This document shows, in pieces, positions 1-10,547 of a stretch of DNA of 64,000 bases. Every line of letters begins with the position of its first letter. Position 1 is the stretch's first letter. This stretch comes from Polytrichum commune (Eukaryota; Streptophyta; Polytrichopsida; Polytrichales; Polytrichaceae): the NCBI GenBank assembly GCA_950295325.1, contig OX485806.1, positions 24,058,001 through 24,122,000 of the forward strand, given 5' to 3'. Both the position numbers and the translations under genes were made by a program. The notes beneath the pieces are model-generated. The model was not told the DNA's origin. It saw nothing but the letters and a program-made list of their open reading frames with translations, and did not search any database.

Positions 1-367
1 CCGAGCATTCCCATGACCCCTTGCCCCTTGATCCAAGAATCAAGCTCCTGATCCACAATTTGGAGCCCCCCCAATCCTAAAACAAACAACAACCTAAGCC
101 TAAACCAACGATGCTCTTGCCTCAAGCCACTTGAGCTTAAGCAATTTGAGCTTAAGCATCGCCCAAACATAATTGAACCACCTACTTGTTTTTATTTTGG
201 TTTTTTTTCTCTTTAATTACACACCGTCTCACAACTTAACTTAACTCTACTTAACTTTTAAACTTCAATACTTCCTAGCTTTTAAACTAACACAACAAAA
301 TGCTCATACTAATGTTTGGAGGTTGTTAAGGTTAATCTTGAAATGTGGGCACATGGTTGGGCTCACA
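1..367 (-). repeat. LTR-like terminus, minus strand, cut by window edge
   Basis: Read on the minus strand, the sequence starting at 367 opens with TGTGAGCCC and continues into a GTGCCCACAT motif. The same opening occurs on the plus strand at 1035, 1556 and 4455 and on the minus strand at 54466. The remainder runs off the left edge, so length and 3' end are unknown. No coding frame of note is present. The LTR assignment is inferred from the recurrence of this terminus together with separate recurring 3' termini. Confidence 0.45.
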
Positions 368-1034
368 ATTCCTTATTAATTCAACTCACAGTCGTTCAAC
401 CATTCTTCTAAAACTATAATCACCAGCTTCCTCTTCAACTTATCTGGCAACTTCTCACCACAATTATCCACAAGATCATGTATAAACAATGCATCAACAA
501 CTAGGCTATATTCCTTTATTGAAACCTTAGTCCAATTTAATCATAAATTGAATTGCCTTTGGTAATGTCTTACACTAAGTAGGCAACTTCTCTTTCTCGA
601 GATGGTAATGTCTTTTGCAACTTATAGCCTGCTACTAAGTATGTCCTTTATCTGCAATCACGACGTGAGCTTCATGCCAGGTAAAGTCTAGGACTGACTA
701 TTAGGCTATGCTCTGTCAAACTGGCCTCTATGCCTTTTCTTTTTCTCTCTGGGACAATACCTATAAACTCTTTGGCATGCCATGCTTCTTCTCTCACGAC
801 TCTACCTCTTACGTCTCTCTACACAATTCCTTTCCCAATCTGGCTAATCGTCTCTCTAACTGCCCCGCTTAGGCTTTTCCTCTCTCATCGCACATAGGTG
901 ATAAGCTGACATCCCAAGCAATAGCCCTTCTTTGATGCACCGGCTTTTTCCCTTTTCAACAGGCAATTGCCTCTCTCAGACTAATTGCCCTTGTTGGTTT
1001 CTCTCAAGATTGCTCGCCTACCCTCAACTTTGGA
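368..1034 (-). repeat. CT-rich internal remnant of a non-coding retroelement
   Basis: This stretch is CT-rich on the plus strand and shares ordered blocks with about 51380-51710 (for example ATCACCA..CTTC, TCAACAA..A.GCTATAT, GGTAATGTC, TATAGCCT). It sits where internal sequence would lie if 1-367 is the 3' LTR of a minus-strand element. No recognisable protein is encoded in any frame. It is ended by the plus-strand LTR-like terminus at 1035. Confidence 0.35.
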
Positions 1035-1555
1035 TGTGAGCCCAAGATTGTGCCCACATGTCCTCTTAACATTTAGAAATGTTAAAATTAAGTATTTGGG
1101 TTGTGAGAATAGTCAAAATGGACAAGTGTTAGATTTAGTTAAGTGTGTTAGTTGTTAAATTGATTTTGTTGAGTTTTTGTTTGAACTCCTTGTTATTAAA
1201 AGAAAAAAACCAAAAAAGAGTGAAGTTGTTTTAATTAGTGTGTGGGCAATGCTAGGTTGAAGTGGCTAGCCCTATTATTAATGTTCGAATAGGGCCAGAG
1301 TTGTGTTCGTTGAAAGAGGGGGTGGGGTTCCTTCGCCTCGAGTTGTTTTTTCTGGATTAGGCTACTGGAATGTAGGATCAGAGGAGAGGCACAAGGGGGC
1401 TCTCGGTGCGACAAATCTCTCTCTCTCTCTAGGAGATGGTGGTGGATAAGGTGCGGGAGCTCTGCCGGCTAAAGAGCTTCCAGCTTCGGGGAGGATGCCG
1501 CGAGGACGGTCTAGAAGGAGTCAGGCGCTGCTTCGGTGAATGAGGAGTGAGGGTG
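1035..1555 (+). repeat. LTR-like fragment, 5' part
   Basis: It starts TGTGAGCCCAAGATTGTGCC and shares later blocks with the module at 4455, such as AAAAAGAGTGAAGT and a GTTC.AAT.AGGGCC motif. It breaks off where a second, related terminus begins at 1556, so it looks like a 5' LTR part interrupted or replaced by another copy. It contains a short (CT)n run near 1415 and a GC-rich segment without a recognisable product. Confidence 0.45.
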
Positions 1556-3203
1556 TGTGAGCTCAAAGTTGTTCCCACATGTCCAATTAACTACCTGAGA
1601 AGTTAAAACTTGACATGGGGTGTGGTGCACAGTGCTAACAAGATAGGTAGGAGAGTAAGGTGTTGAAATTAGGTTTAGATGAGTTAATTAGTGGTTGTGG
1701 GTAGAGTGGGAAGTTTGAAGCTTGTGGACTGAAAATATAAGGAAGTGGTAGGGTGATATTTTAAGCACGAGGCTAGGCTAGGGGTGTGGGCATTGGGCTG
1801 GTGTAATTGTTCGTTTTGGGTAACTTGGATGTGGGAATTAGGAAGGGGTCCTCCCAGCTCGGATTAGGCTCAAAATTTGTGGATCAGAGGGGGGGACCTG
1901 GCTAATCTCTTCGGCCAGGCAGAACATTCTCTCTCTCTGCCGGATGCCTGGGTGCAACAGGGGAGGCTGCGCAAGGTGCGTGGAGACGGTTGCCGAAGGG
2001 CGCACCGCTAGGGAAGGTAGGATTTAACAATGCAGCAAGGTGAGAACCAAGAAGGTGCCCTCACAGGGCATGCATAAGGGAGGAACCCCGAACCTTGCTC
2101 AATGCGGCAGGGAGGAGGATTGTGGTTAGTGCAGAAAAAACCAATCTTTGCAAGGGAATTCGGCACCAGGAACAGCGGTGGTAAGATTTTGGCTACTGTT
2201 CTTGCAGCACAGCCAGGACTAGAGTGCAGCAGAGGAAAGGATAATGCAGCAGGGGGTTCGCATTTGGGAAGCGAGTGCAAAATTGAGGAGAGATTCCGAA
2301 TGGTGAACCCACAGCTCAGCAAGATTGTGCATTGGCTGGGGGTCGGAGTCTGGACAAGAAGTTGAACTTCTGTTAAGCAATCACCAGTGCGTAATGCTGT
2401 TGGGAAAAGCGATCACAGATTTGGAGTGGGTATTAATTTCCTCCGCCTCAAGAGGTCAGAGGGGGAGTTGGATTGAGCCGGCTGCTGGGCATCAGGTGTG
2501 TTGCTCGGCAGTGCAGAGACAGGGAATGAGCAAGAGCAGAGCATCGATGTGAGGGATGGTGCGAGCGATGGACCAGGAGGAGTGTGGCCAACAGCGAGGG
2601 AAGCTGCCCAGAGGTGGTTGGAAGGGCTAACCCTGGAAGGAGACATGATTTGGTATTGAGGCTAGGGAGTTGAGACCGGGACTGTGGTTAGGCAGTTGGG
2701 CGAACTGGGTGATCCGACCTGAGAGGAGGGTCACTGCTGGAACAGGGAAGTTCTGGAGTATACGAGGGTTAGGCCCAGTAAGGCTAAATCAGATTAAGCT
2801 CACTGGGTGGAGGCCGGTGCCTCAAGGGCTTGAGGTGCTAAACCATAAAATTAGCCTAGGTGGAATTAGCCAACCACACGGTCAAGCTAAACCTTGATCC
2901 GATGTTGTTTTTATATATTTGATTTGGTAGGGTTAGTATAGGTGACATTAGGCTAGGTAGAAAATAGAATAGTGAAGTGTGGTGTTGGGAGGATTGTAAT
3001 GTCTGGGAACTTGGAGTGAAGAAGTATTTCTAAATACTCAAAGCTCTAGGTTCCTTAAATAAAGATTGTGTGTTAATACCCTGGTGGTAGTGCATTGGAA
3101 GGGGGGGGGGGTTTCCCAACTAAGTAGTAGTAGTTGAAGCTCATGTGAGTCACAGGCTCCCACCCGGACTATGACGCTTAAGGGTGGGGGTTTGGTGCTG
3201 ACA
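1556..3203 (+). repeat. LTR-like module, about 1.65 kb
   Basis: The left end is TGTGAGCTC followed by TTCCCACATGTCC; the right end is CACCCGGACTATGACGC..GTGCTGACA, so the module begins TG and ends CA. Before the right end lie a 7-bp hairpin (3023-3038) and an AATAAA at 3058-3063, the arrangement expected around an R region. The central GC-rich part gives several overlapping open frames of 64-104 codons on both strands that match nothing I recognise. I see no clear flanking duplication, so boundaries are provisional. Confidence 0.45.
3022..3063 (+). promoter_or_regulatory. Hairpin plus AATAAA signal, copy 1
   Basis: AGTATTT (3023-3029) and AAATACT (3032-3038) form a 7-bp stem with a CT centre, followed 20 nt later by AATAAA (3058-3063). 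The same hairpin-to-AATAAA order occurs at 5217-5255 and 5525-5567, each time upstream of an LTR-like 3' terminus. This suggests an R-region or polyadenylation structure. Confidence 0.45.
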
Positions 3204-4454
3204 GGGTGAGAAGACCGAATGCCGGGATCCACTGATCTCTTGTGGCCTTCAACTTCTTCGAGGTTTTTACCTCAGTGTTGCGGCATTGATAGTCTTGCAG
3301 ACCTCCATCAAGGGATTCTGTAATCGTAACACAGATAAGCAACTCTTGCATTGTCGACTTGTGAGCAATCTTCCGGGTTAGTTGTCCGTGTTTTACCTCG
3401 GTTCATTGTGAACGCCAATTGCGCTATGTGTTTTTCTTCCTTCTGTTCGGCTCGGATCCAAGCTCTGGCACCACCAGCGGCGCTCTCGCAAAGGGCGAGT
3501 GGGGATTCACAGAGGTGGCAGAAGCGGATAAGGAGGAGGAAGAACAGGTTGATGTGGCCTTTGTGAAGCTTGATCTTCTGACGCAGGTAGCTGAGGAGGA
3601 ATGTTGCCAAGGGCCCAGGGTGCGTGTCTGAGGCCACACTTAGCTTGATGGATTCCTGTAGGGAGGGGGACCCAACCATTTTTGCACAAGGTGGTCGAAA
3701 ATGGGATCGCGGAACCACGGCGCAGCTGCTGGTTGCATCTAAGAGAGATCGCACCAGCTAGGGGTAAAGGGGAGTGGAGCTCCTGAATACATGTGAATGA
3801 GTTTGACTTTGATTTACAGATAGAGGAGGGCACAGACACAACTAATGGCAGTGCATTTTCACCCTGTTGAATGCCTTGAACTGTTGGGAATCCGAGGTAA
3901 GGGGCAGAGCTAATTCCCAGCCGATTTGAAGTTGCCTTCGACAACTCTGTAAATCTCTCCCAGCACAGTTGGGGCATGCTGCTCAGCTGTCGGGCACGTG
4001 GGTGGTTGCTGGTAGAAAATATGGGCAGGAGCTTGCAGCTTGAGTTGCCGCACTGGTTGCAATTGTTGCACACCTTTGACTGCAACAATTGCTGCCAATT
4101 CAAGGGCAATTTGGGTGGCGGAAGGAGAGGTAGAACCATATCAACAGAGCGCTGTGGCAGGTGGTTGAGTCGTGGCAGGGAGGCAATGCCTTTGAGCCTG
4201 CTGGGAGCATGGATCAGATGCAAGCCAGGAGAGGCCGAGCTCTCGGTGATCATTCCGTAGGGGTTAAGGAGGGGGGTTCTGTAGGCAGCCCTCATCTCTG
4301 AACCTTAAGACCGAATTTTAATTAGTGGATTACTTAAATAGTAGAAATTGGTAGTAATAAAGGCTGGGTAGTGAAGTTGGCATTTGGTTGTGTAGTAAGT
4401 AGGGGACTAAGTGAGATTGAACATTTAGGCATGGGCAAGCCAAATGTATGATTG
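3204..4454. other. Sequence between two LTR-like modules, unassigned
   Basis: This 1.25-kb, relatively GC-rich stretch lies between an LTR-like right end (3203) and an LTR-like left end (4455), so it could be the internal domain of a short non-autonomous element. A plus-strand frame (about 3419-3631) includes an acidic run rich in Glu and Val, and a minus-strand frame spans 3507-4295, but neither shows a domain or motif I recognise. No primer-binding site complementary to initiator Met-tRNA is evident after 3203. I treat it as non-coding. Confidence 0.3.
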
Positions 4455-5390
4455 TGTGAGCCCAAAATGGTGCCCACATGTGTTGCTAAACCCTTAGGAG
4501 TTTATTAGGATTTGATTCTTAGTTTATTTTATCTATTTAAAATACAAAAAGAGTGAAGTGTTGTGTGGGATTATGTTTTAAGCTTAGGCTTGTGTGTGTG
4601 GGTTAATTTGGAAAATTAGAGGGATTAGTCGTGGGTGATTAAAGTAACTTTAGGTATGTTAGGTTGAGGGAAAGGGACCCAGGGTTTTAGTGTTCTAATT
4701 AGGGCCTTCGTATGTTAGCTTAGGGGTTTGGGGACGGTTTATGGATAAACTGGGTTTCGGGTTCAAACACACGGGGCAAAGACTGGGGGGTGTGTCGAGA
4801 GGGAGAGAGGAGGCTCGGAGGAGAGAGGCTGGAGATCCCAGTGCCGAAGGTGAAAGGCGAGCTCAGAGGCTGGAGATCCCAGCGCCGAAGGAGCCAAGTG
4901 AAGGCTTGGAGGCTGGCTGGCCCTGGAGCCACCTGGCCGGCCTTTGACGGGCCAGCCCCCGAGCCAACAGCGTTGATTTCTAAACTCAATTCCGAGACTG
5001 AAGGGAAGAAAAGGGGGGGGGGCACATAGTATTATGGGGATATTAATGTGTGGATTAGTTGATTAGGTGAAAGGGGAAAAACTCAGTTAGTAAATTAGGT
5101 TATTAGTAAATTAAGGGGCCACAAGTGTAAGGTTGTGGCATTAGTAAGTGAGCCTTAGGTAGGGATTTTAATGTTGGGTTGTAAGAGAGGGTAGGAAGGA
5201 AGGAAGGAGTAGAGAAGAGCATTTTTTAATGCTTGTACTCCCATTATGGAATAAACTGGTGTGCCAACATTGATGTTGAATGTGGTGGAGGTTGATGATG
5301 TTGAAGGGGGAGAATGCCATAAGCATTGAATGTGGGCTACATGCCCTCACCCGGATTACGACGCTTAAGGGTGGGGGTTTGGGCCTCACA
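4455..5390 (+). repeat. LTR-like module with hairpin and AATAAA
   Basis: It begins TGTGAGCCCAAAATGGTGCC and ends CACCCGGATTACGACGC..GGGCCTCACA. A 6-bp hairpin AGCATT/AATGCT (5218-5233) precedes AATAAA at 5250-5255. The GC-rich middle carries a direct repeat with 41-bp spacing (GAGGCTGGAGATCCCAG at 4825 and 4866). Similarity to the fragment at 1035-1555 is visible in several blocks. No protein is recognisable. Confidence 0.45.
5217..5255 (+). promoter_or_regulatory. Hairpin plus AATAAA signal, copy 2
   Basis: Stem AGCATT (5218-5223) pairs with AATGCT (5228-5233); AATAAA follows 16 nt later. Relative to the other copies, the T-A pair in the stem is replaced by C-G on both arms. Confidence 0.45.
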
Positions 5391-5690
5391 GATTGGGTGT
5401 TGCTTAGACACCCTCATGATATGGCTTAGGGTAGTTGATGGTGCCAATTAGTGTAGGTAGTGAGCTTGAGAGTGGGTATCGATGTGTATTGAGTGATTAT
5501 ATGCGACAACGACTACAAGGGAAGAGAGTATTTCTAAATACTCTTGGCCTTATGTTATTTGAATAAAAGTGGTTTGTTTGACATTTACATTATTAGAGTA
5601 TTGGGGGCTAAGTGGAGTCAAGCGATCACATGTGAGCCTTGGGCTCTCACCCGGACTACGACGCACAAGGGTGAGAGTTTAGGGCTGACA
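5391..5690 (+). repeat. Second LTR-like 3' end, adjoining the first
   Basis: This ends CACCCGGACTACGACGC..AGGGCTGACA, the same terminus as at 3203 and 5390. It contains the longest of the three hairpins (AGAGTATTT/AAATACTCT, 5525-5544) and AATAAA at 5562-5567. It lacks the TGTGAGCYC left end, so it is a partial copy abutting the preceding module, as in nested or rearranged LTRs. Confidence 0.4.
5525..5567 (+). promoter_or_regulatory. Hairpin plus AATAAA signal, copy 3
   Basis: A nine-pair stem, AGAGTATTT (5525-5533) with AAATACTCT (5536-5544), has a CT centre. AATAAA is at 5562-5567, 17 nt after the stem. Confidence 0.45.
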
Positions 5691-6718
5691 TTGGCCTATT
5701 GTCTAAGTTTTCTCGTCTCTGATACTCCAAGCTCACACAACCTATTTGCCTACTAACTCTCCTTCTTCTTCGTTTCTTAAGGCCATTGCCCTTTATTTCT
5801 CGGCAATTAGCCCTCACATGTTTTTGGCCATATTCTGACGTTGACCATTGTTAGCTCCCAAACTTTACTTTCAAAATTCCTCGCCCTCTTGTTGGTTGAT
5901 TCGTCTATTTCAACGCTCATGGCTATTAGCAGAAATCACACAAGACGTTTCTTTCATTCACAAGTATCAATCAACAACAATTAGAATTCCACTTCAAAAA
6001 CATCATAGCAATTGCATTTAGTAAATTGTTTACTTCTCACTGTCAAATTTCTGAGTTAACTAAGAGACTGAATCACTCGGATCTTTCACCTAATTCTACT
6101 TCCGCTAGCCTCTTGCTTGGCATTGCCCATGGCTAAGTGTTCAACCTCAATCTTTGAGTGCTAAAACATTCTACAAGCCTATTGCTCCTAAGTTGAGACT
6201 ACGTATGATTCTACAATGGTAAGTAGCCTGCTTGGGCAATAGCCGGCATCCTCCTTATCAACGAGGGAGGAGAAGGTGGTTGCAACCGCCATGGAACGGC
6301 TATAGCCCCATGTTTGCACTGTAAGTTGGTTCCTCCATGCTTATTGCCGCTAATTCTCACTAATTTAGAGGATTTAGCTCGAAAGCTAGGCGATGGCCCA
6401 AAAATTGAGCTTACACCTACCCACTAACCCCAATGCGTACATGTACTCGATACCCTAACCTAGCCTCCATAACATGCATATTCCCTATTTTGGTGTAAAG
6501 TGCATTGTCGATACCCTAATGTAATACTGGTTATTATTAATTCCCTATTGTTAGTTTGCCTCCATGCAAACATTTGACACAACCAAGTGTGCAGCCAATC
6601 TAGTACAACAATAACTATTGTACATATAAATTGTGAATCCTTATAAATAATATGATTTCTCATGTAAAACAATGTTCATCACCTTCCATATGGATGCAAA
6701 GGCTTACCTTTCAAACCC

Positions 6719-6806
6719 TCATGCTACTGCCTCTCATGCATGGGTCATATTGTTGTTAGTGTTTGAATGCGTGTCACGGCAGTCGCGACAACGTCTAGTG
6801 GCATTC
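6719..6806 (+). repeat. Direct repeat, copy 1 (partner 8810-8903)
   Basis: A block containing GCCTCTCATGCATGG, then GTGTTTGAATGCGTGT and CAACGTCTAGTGGC, recurs in the same order near 8819-8900 with mainly transition differences, several at CG sites. It is probably part of a larger decayed dispersed repeat. Confidence 0.4.
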
Positions 6807-7827
6807 CGATAACAATATCAAAATTGCAAAGATAAGAAAAGAAGGCAACCGGGTGGAAGTTAGAGAATAGAGAGTTCTAAGACTAATGTAATGCACCTTA
6901 ATGCAAATAAAACGCCACAGCTGAAGAGAATGTTGATAGCTATGAGACGTGAGGTGAAAGAGAAGGCAATTAGCTTGAAATTGAGTAAATGGATAAGAAG
7001 GTTGTTAGGCAAGAGAAGAGAGTTGAACTCATGATGAGCAACCTAATCTGTCAAAGTACATAAGTGGCAGAAGAGAAGTTTAATGAAACTAGGGTCGTCA
7101 ATAGTCTACATTAAGAGGCTATAGCCCTAGAGCCAAGATATTGGTCTTATGACTATGAATGAATGTTTTACTTGTTTTAATGATGTGATGAAGATTAGGC
7201 TAGTTTAGCTTTATGCTAACTAAGAATATAGCTTATGTAGTTGGATCTTGGGTGTTTGTATAGATTGCCAACCAAGAAGCTATATGAGTATGATGATTCA
7301 TGAATGAGATAGGTTCATGGGATGAAGATAAAGTGAAAACATGGTATTTGTGAAGGCGTTACATGGCACGTAAAAATGTCATGTATGTTGTTTTCTTGAA
7401 TGCAAGGAGGCCAACTTGGATTGGTCTTTGAAGGCAACTTTTGCCAACAACAACTTTTTTCAACGTTCAAGTGCATTCTACAAGACTAGAATCTAAGTCG
7501 GCCTTGAAAAACAAAACATCACATGTAAATTTGACCTTTTCACAAATATTATGTTTGAAATAAAAGGAAGAAAAGAATGCCTTAGCAACATAATTTGGTT
7601 TACAATAGATGATATTAAATGATCATTTTAATTAAGGAAGAAGATACTAACCCCCAAGTGGATGGAAATCCTTTGGAGGGCTATGGTCACATGTGACAAA
7701 GATTATTGCCAATCAATTAAATTATTGCCCAACCTAAAAGAGCTTCAATGTTGACGTAGAAGCATGTCATTAAGTTTTTAGAAAATTTGGGAGGAAATAA
7801 TTTTAGATTCTTATAGAATTCCTTAAA

Positions 7828-7936
7828 CCAGTGTGACATTAATCCTTATAGACACCATACCACTCTTCTTGAGAATTAGTACGTTGGGTTGTTTGTTGTA
7901 TTGTTCTAACCTATAGCAAAAACCTAAACTAAAGAA
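7828..7936 (+). repeat. Dispersed ~115-bp repeat, copy 1
   Basis: Ordered blocks CCTTAAACCAGTGTGACATT, CCTTATAGACACCA, GGGTTGTTTGTTG and TAGCAAAAACCTA match the copies at 43632-43740 (+) and 49598-49718 (-). The parent element is not recognisable. Confidence 0.4.
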
Positions 7937-8809
7937 ACCTTTACGCACACATTTGTAAGACTACATATTGGTTATGGCTCTTTCTTCCCACTCACATTGT
8001 CCTCACCACAATAATCCTAGGCTAACGTTTCTTGACACTTAACCCTCTCAACTCTCTTTCCTTGCATCTCACGCATGCCATTGTTAAATTCTACAGGCAA
8101 TTCTGACCTCCTTAGATGGTTTATGTCGCACTTTGATCTCCTTGCTGTTTCTTTATCCGCTCTTTCTTTTTCTTTTTCTCTTTCTAACTTTGATTGTAGC
8201 CTACAATTTCACTCAATTTCCTTATACATCTTCCTTTGTTTTCTAACTTTAGATACTACATTCTCTCAAAGTCTTTCATCACTTTTTCTATTAACCTCAC
8301 TCATTCTCTTTCTTAGGATCAAATATTTACTCATCACCAACCCATTTTCTTTTACTCCACACACATCCACAATACCATCTCTCATCTCAAAGCACTTTGA
8401 TCAATCACTTAAACTCTTGATTGTATTGTATCAACATACATTCACTCCTATATGTGGCAATAATCCATAAGATCGGAGTTTATTGCTCCCCTATCAGAGG
8501 TGGTAGCAAGCTCTACAACAATCCCAACAGATTGCCACACTCTACTTGACTATGACCAGAAAACACTCTATGTTAAAGGCTTTCTACTTGCCATGTTTGC
8601 TATCTCAAGCAATAATCTCTTATCCTCATCTTTGATAGACGGGTTGTAACCTCTACCTCATGCCTATTTCATGTTGCAACTGCCTTTGAACAACATTCAT
8701 CCAACTATAGCATGTAAATTTCACCTTAAGTCCAAAAGACAATAAATAAAAAATTCCTATTCAGATTATAGCCTGAAATTTTGTTCTATTATTTCCTTTT
8801 CAAATCTCT

Positions 8810-8903
8810 TGGTAGCTAGTGCCTCTCATGCATGGATAACACTCATGTCGGCGCTTGAATGCATGTGAGGGCAATCACAACAACATTTGGTGGCTTTTAT
8901 AAT
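8810..8903 (+). repeat. Direct repeat, copy 2 (partner 6719-6806)
   Basis: It shares GCCTCTCATGCATGG and the following ordered blocks with the first copy; CG in one copy often appears as TG or CA in the other. Confidence 0.4.
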
Positions 8904-10337
8904 GTGGTTTTACAAATGTGTACATAAACTTCCCCTTTTTTGCTAGTGTTTGTTACGCTGAGATCACATGCCACCGACAATTACTCTCAAGTACATGGCA
9001 GTGGAGGTCAAATGACAATCAAGGCAACATGCAATGATGGGTATTGTTTGTAGTTCTACAAACTGCATTCACAAACCCGACGTCGATTAATAGGTTCAAC
9101 TCGTAGTGATCAAGTGGAAATACATCTCAGTGCTAAAAGACCTTGTATATGCATGCCAAGAATCTAGGACACATTGGAATGCTCATCATCAACATTCAAC
9201 GGTGGTAGAAGGCCCATGGAGAAGAATGGCGTTGTGATCACCAACATAAACAACTCCATGACCACTTGAGATACCATTTAAAATCCTACATGGTGGGGCT
9301 CCATGTAAACATTGGACTATGGGCCTAAAGTTCATACAACGCCCAAATATGTTCAACTTATTGAGAATCTTGCTCTAATCGTAACATTCTTCAAACCCTA
9401 GGTGCTACTGAGTGGGACCAACATCTAGGAGTAAAGATCCCACCACTAGGAACAAAACGTTTGAATATTTACTTGAAACCAAATTGATTATAACACATGA
9501 TGGGTTGATCATGATCAAAGTAAGGTGTAAATCAAAGGCTAAACCTTCAAATTGATAGACTACATAGGTAAGCCAAACCAACCGAGCCTTGACACCTATA
9601 CACTAACTAAGGATGCAGGTGTTGGTAATCCTGACACATATGGGATCAAAGGTAAACTAATCATGAAAGCAACCACTGACAACATGTTGAAGAATGTTAC
9701 AATTTAATCAATACAAGGATCACGTGATTTTAGACTACATAATCATAATATAATACGGCATTGTTGCTCAAAGAGCAGGCATGCACTAGAAAATTCTGAT
9801 CTGAAACCAACACCCAAATTTCTAAGAAACTCCTCGAGAAGTTTCTCATTGTTTTCAAACCACCTTGCCTTCCTACGACGTTTCCGATTATACACTGTAC
9901 ATGCAACAATTAAGAAGGGGGGAGTCAATGCCCACAGTGCTCGTAAACTTCTCCCTCCGAGAGTATTATAAACTGGCCTGTACTAAGATTGACAGGCTTT
10001 ATAGCTTCAAAGAATGAGTTGAATTATGTGCATGAATAACTTAACTGGTGCATGGGACATGAGCAGGTGGACTTGGTGGTGATTTGCGTAATTCTGTGAT
10101 GTTTGAATTCTATGTGAGCTCCCAAGGACTTTCGAATGCGAAATTTGTGACCACTTATTATTAGTCGGGAGAAATTCTCGTCACAAATTAGTCTGGAGAA
10201 GTCTGAGCGGCCAATAATGATGGCCACGTGGACTTATGGGATAGGCCGCTCAAAATTTGTTCAAATATGGCATGTTCAAATAAGCGTTCCATGAAGGTCA
10301 ATGGAGCAAGTTTTGGGAGATTCCTTCTTCAAAGAAT

Positions 10338-10547
10338 GGGGAGAACCAACCACTAGTTACAGATGAACCGGGTAAGTTTAGGAAATAACCGGTTGAAGTT
10401 CAAGACTTCAGAAAATTTACTTATCAGAAAAGAGGGATCTATGGTATATACCTCACACTAATACAGAAAAGCCGAAAGATTGCACCTCGTAAACATTTGG
10501 ACTTGGGAAAATTAGGATTATGACCAATTAAGCCCAAAAACCTCCCC
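10338..10547 (+). repeat. 210-bp repeat with GGGGAG/CTCCCC ends, copy 1
   Basis: It begins GGGGAGAACCAACCACTAG and ends AAAAACCTCCCC, so the six terminal bases are inverted repeats. It includes AACCGGTTGAAGTTCAAGACTT-like sequence shared with 31202-31411, which has the same 210-bp length, and its start is shared with 63951-64000. I could not identify a target-site duplication. It may be a short MITE or a mobile segment of something larger. Confidence 0.45.

Larger units (their letters stand above)
5691..10337. other. Decayed non-coding sequence with small repeats
   Basis: About 5700-6480 and 7960-8670 are CT-rich on the plus strand and resemble the internal remnants at 368-1034 and 51300-53300 in composition and short words (GGCTATTGCC, TATAGCCT, CATTGCC). 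A 131-codon frame at 8075-8470 lies in this biased sequence and looks like a by-product. Except for the repeats listed separately I see no gene. Confidence 0.3.

Noticed and set aside
3507-4295. 262-codon minus-strand frame
   Set aside because: It lies in GC-rich repeat sequence between LTR-like modules, has no recognisable domain, overlaps several other frames on both strands and has a Pro/Leu/Ser-rich composition typical of chance frames.
8075-8470. 131-codon hydrophobic frame with ATG
   Set aside because: CT-rich DNA encodes Leu/Ser/Phe runs by default; similar CT-rich decayed sequence occurs elsewhere without such a frame.
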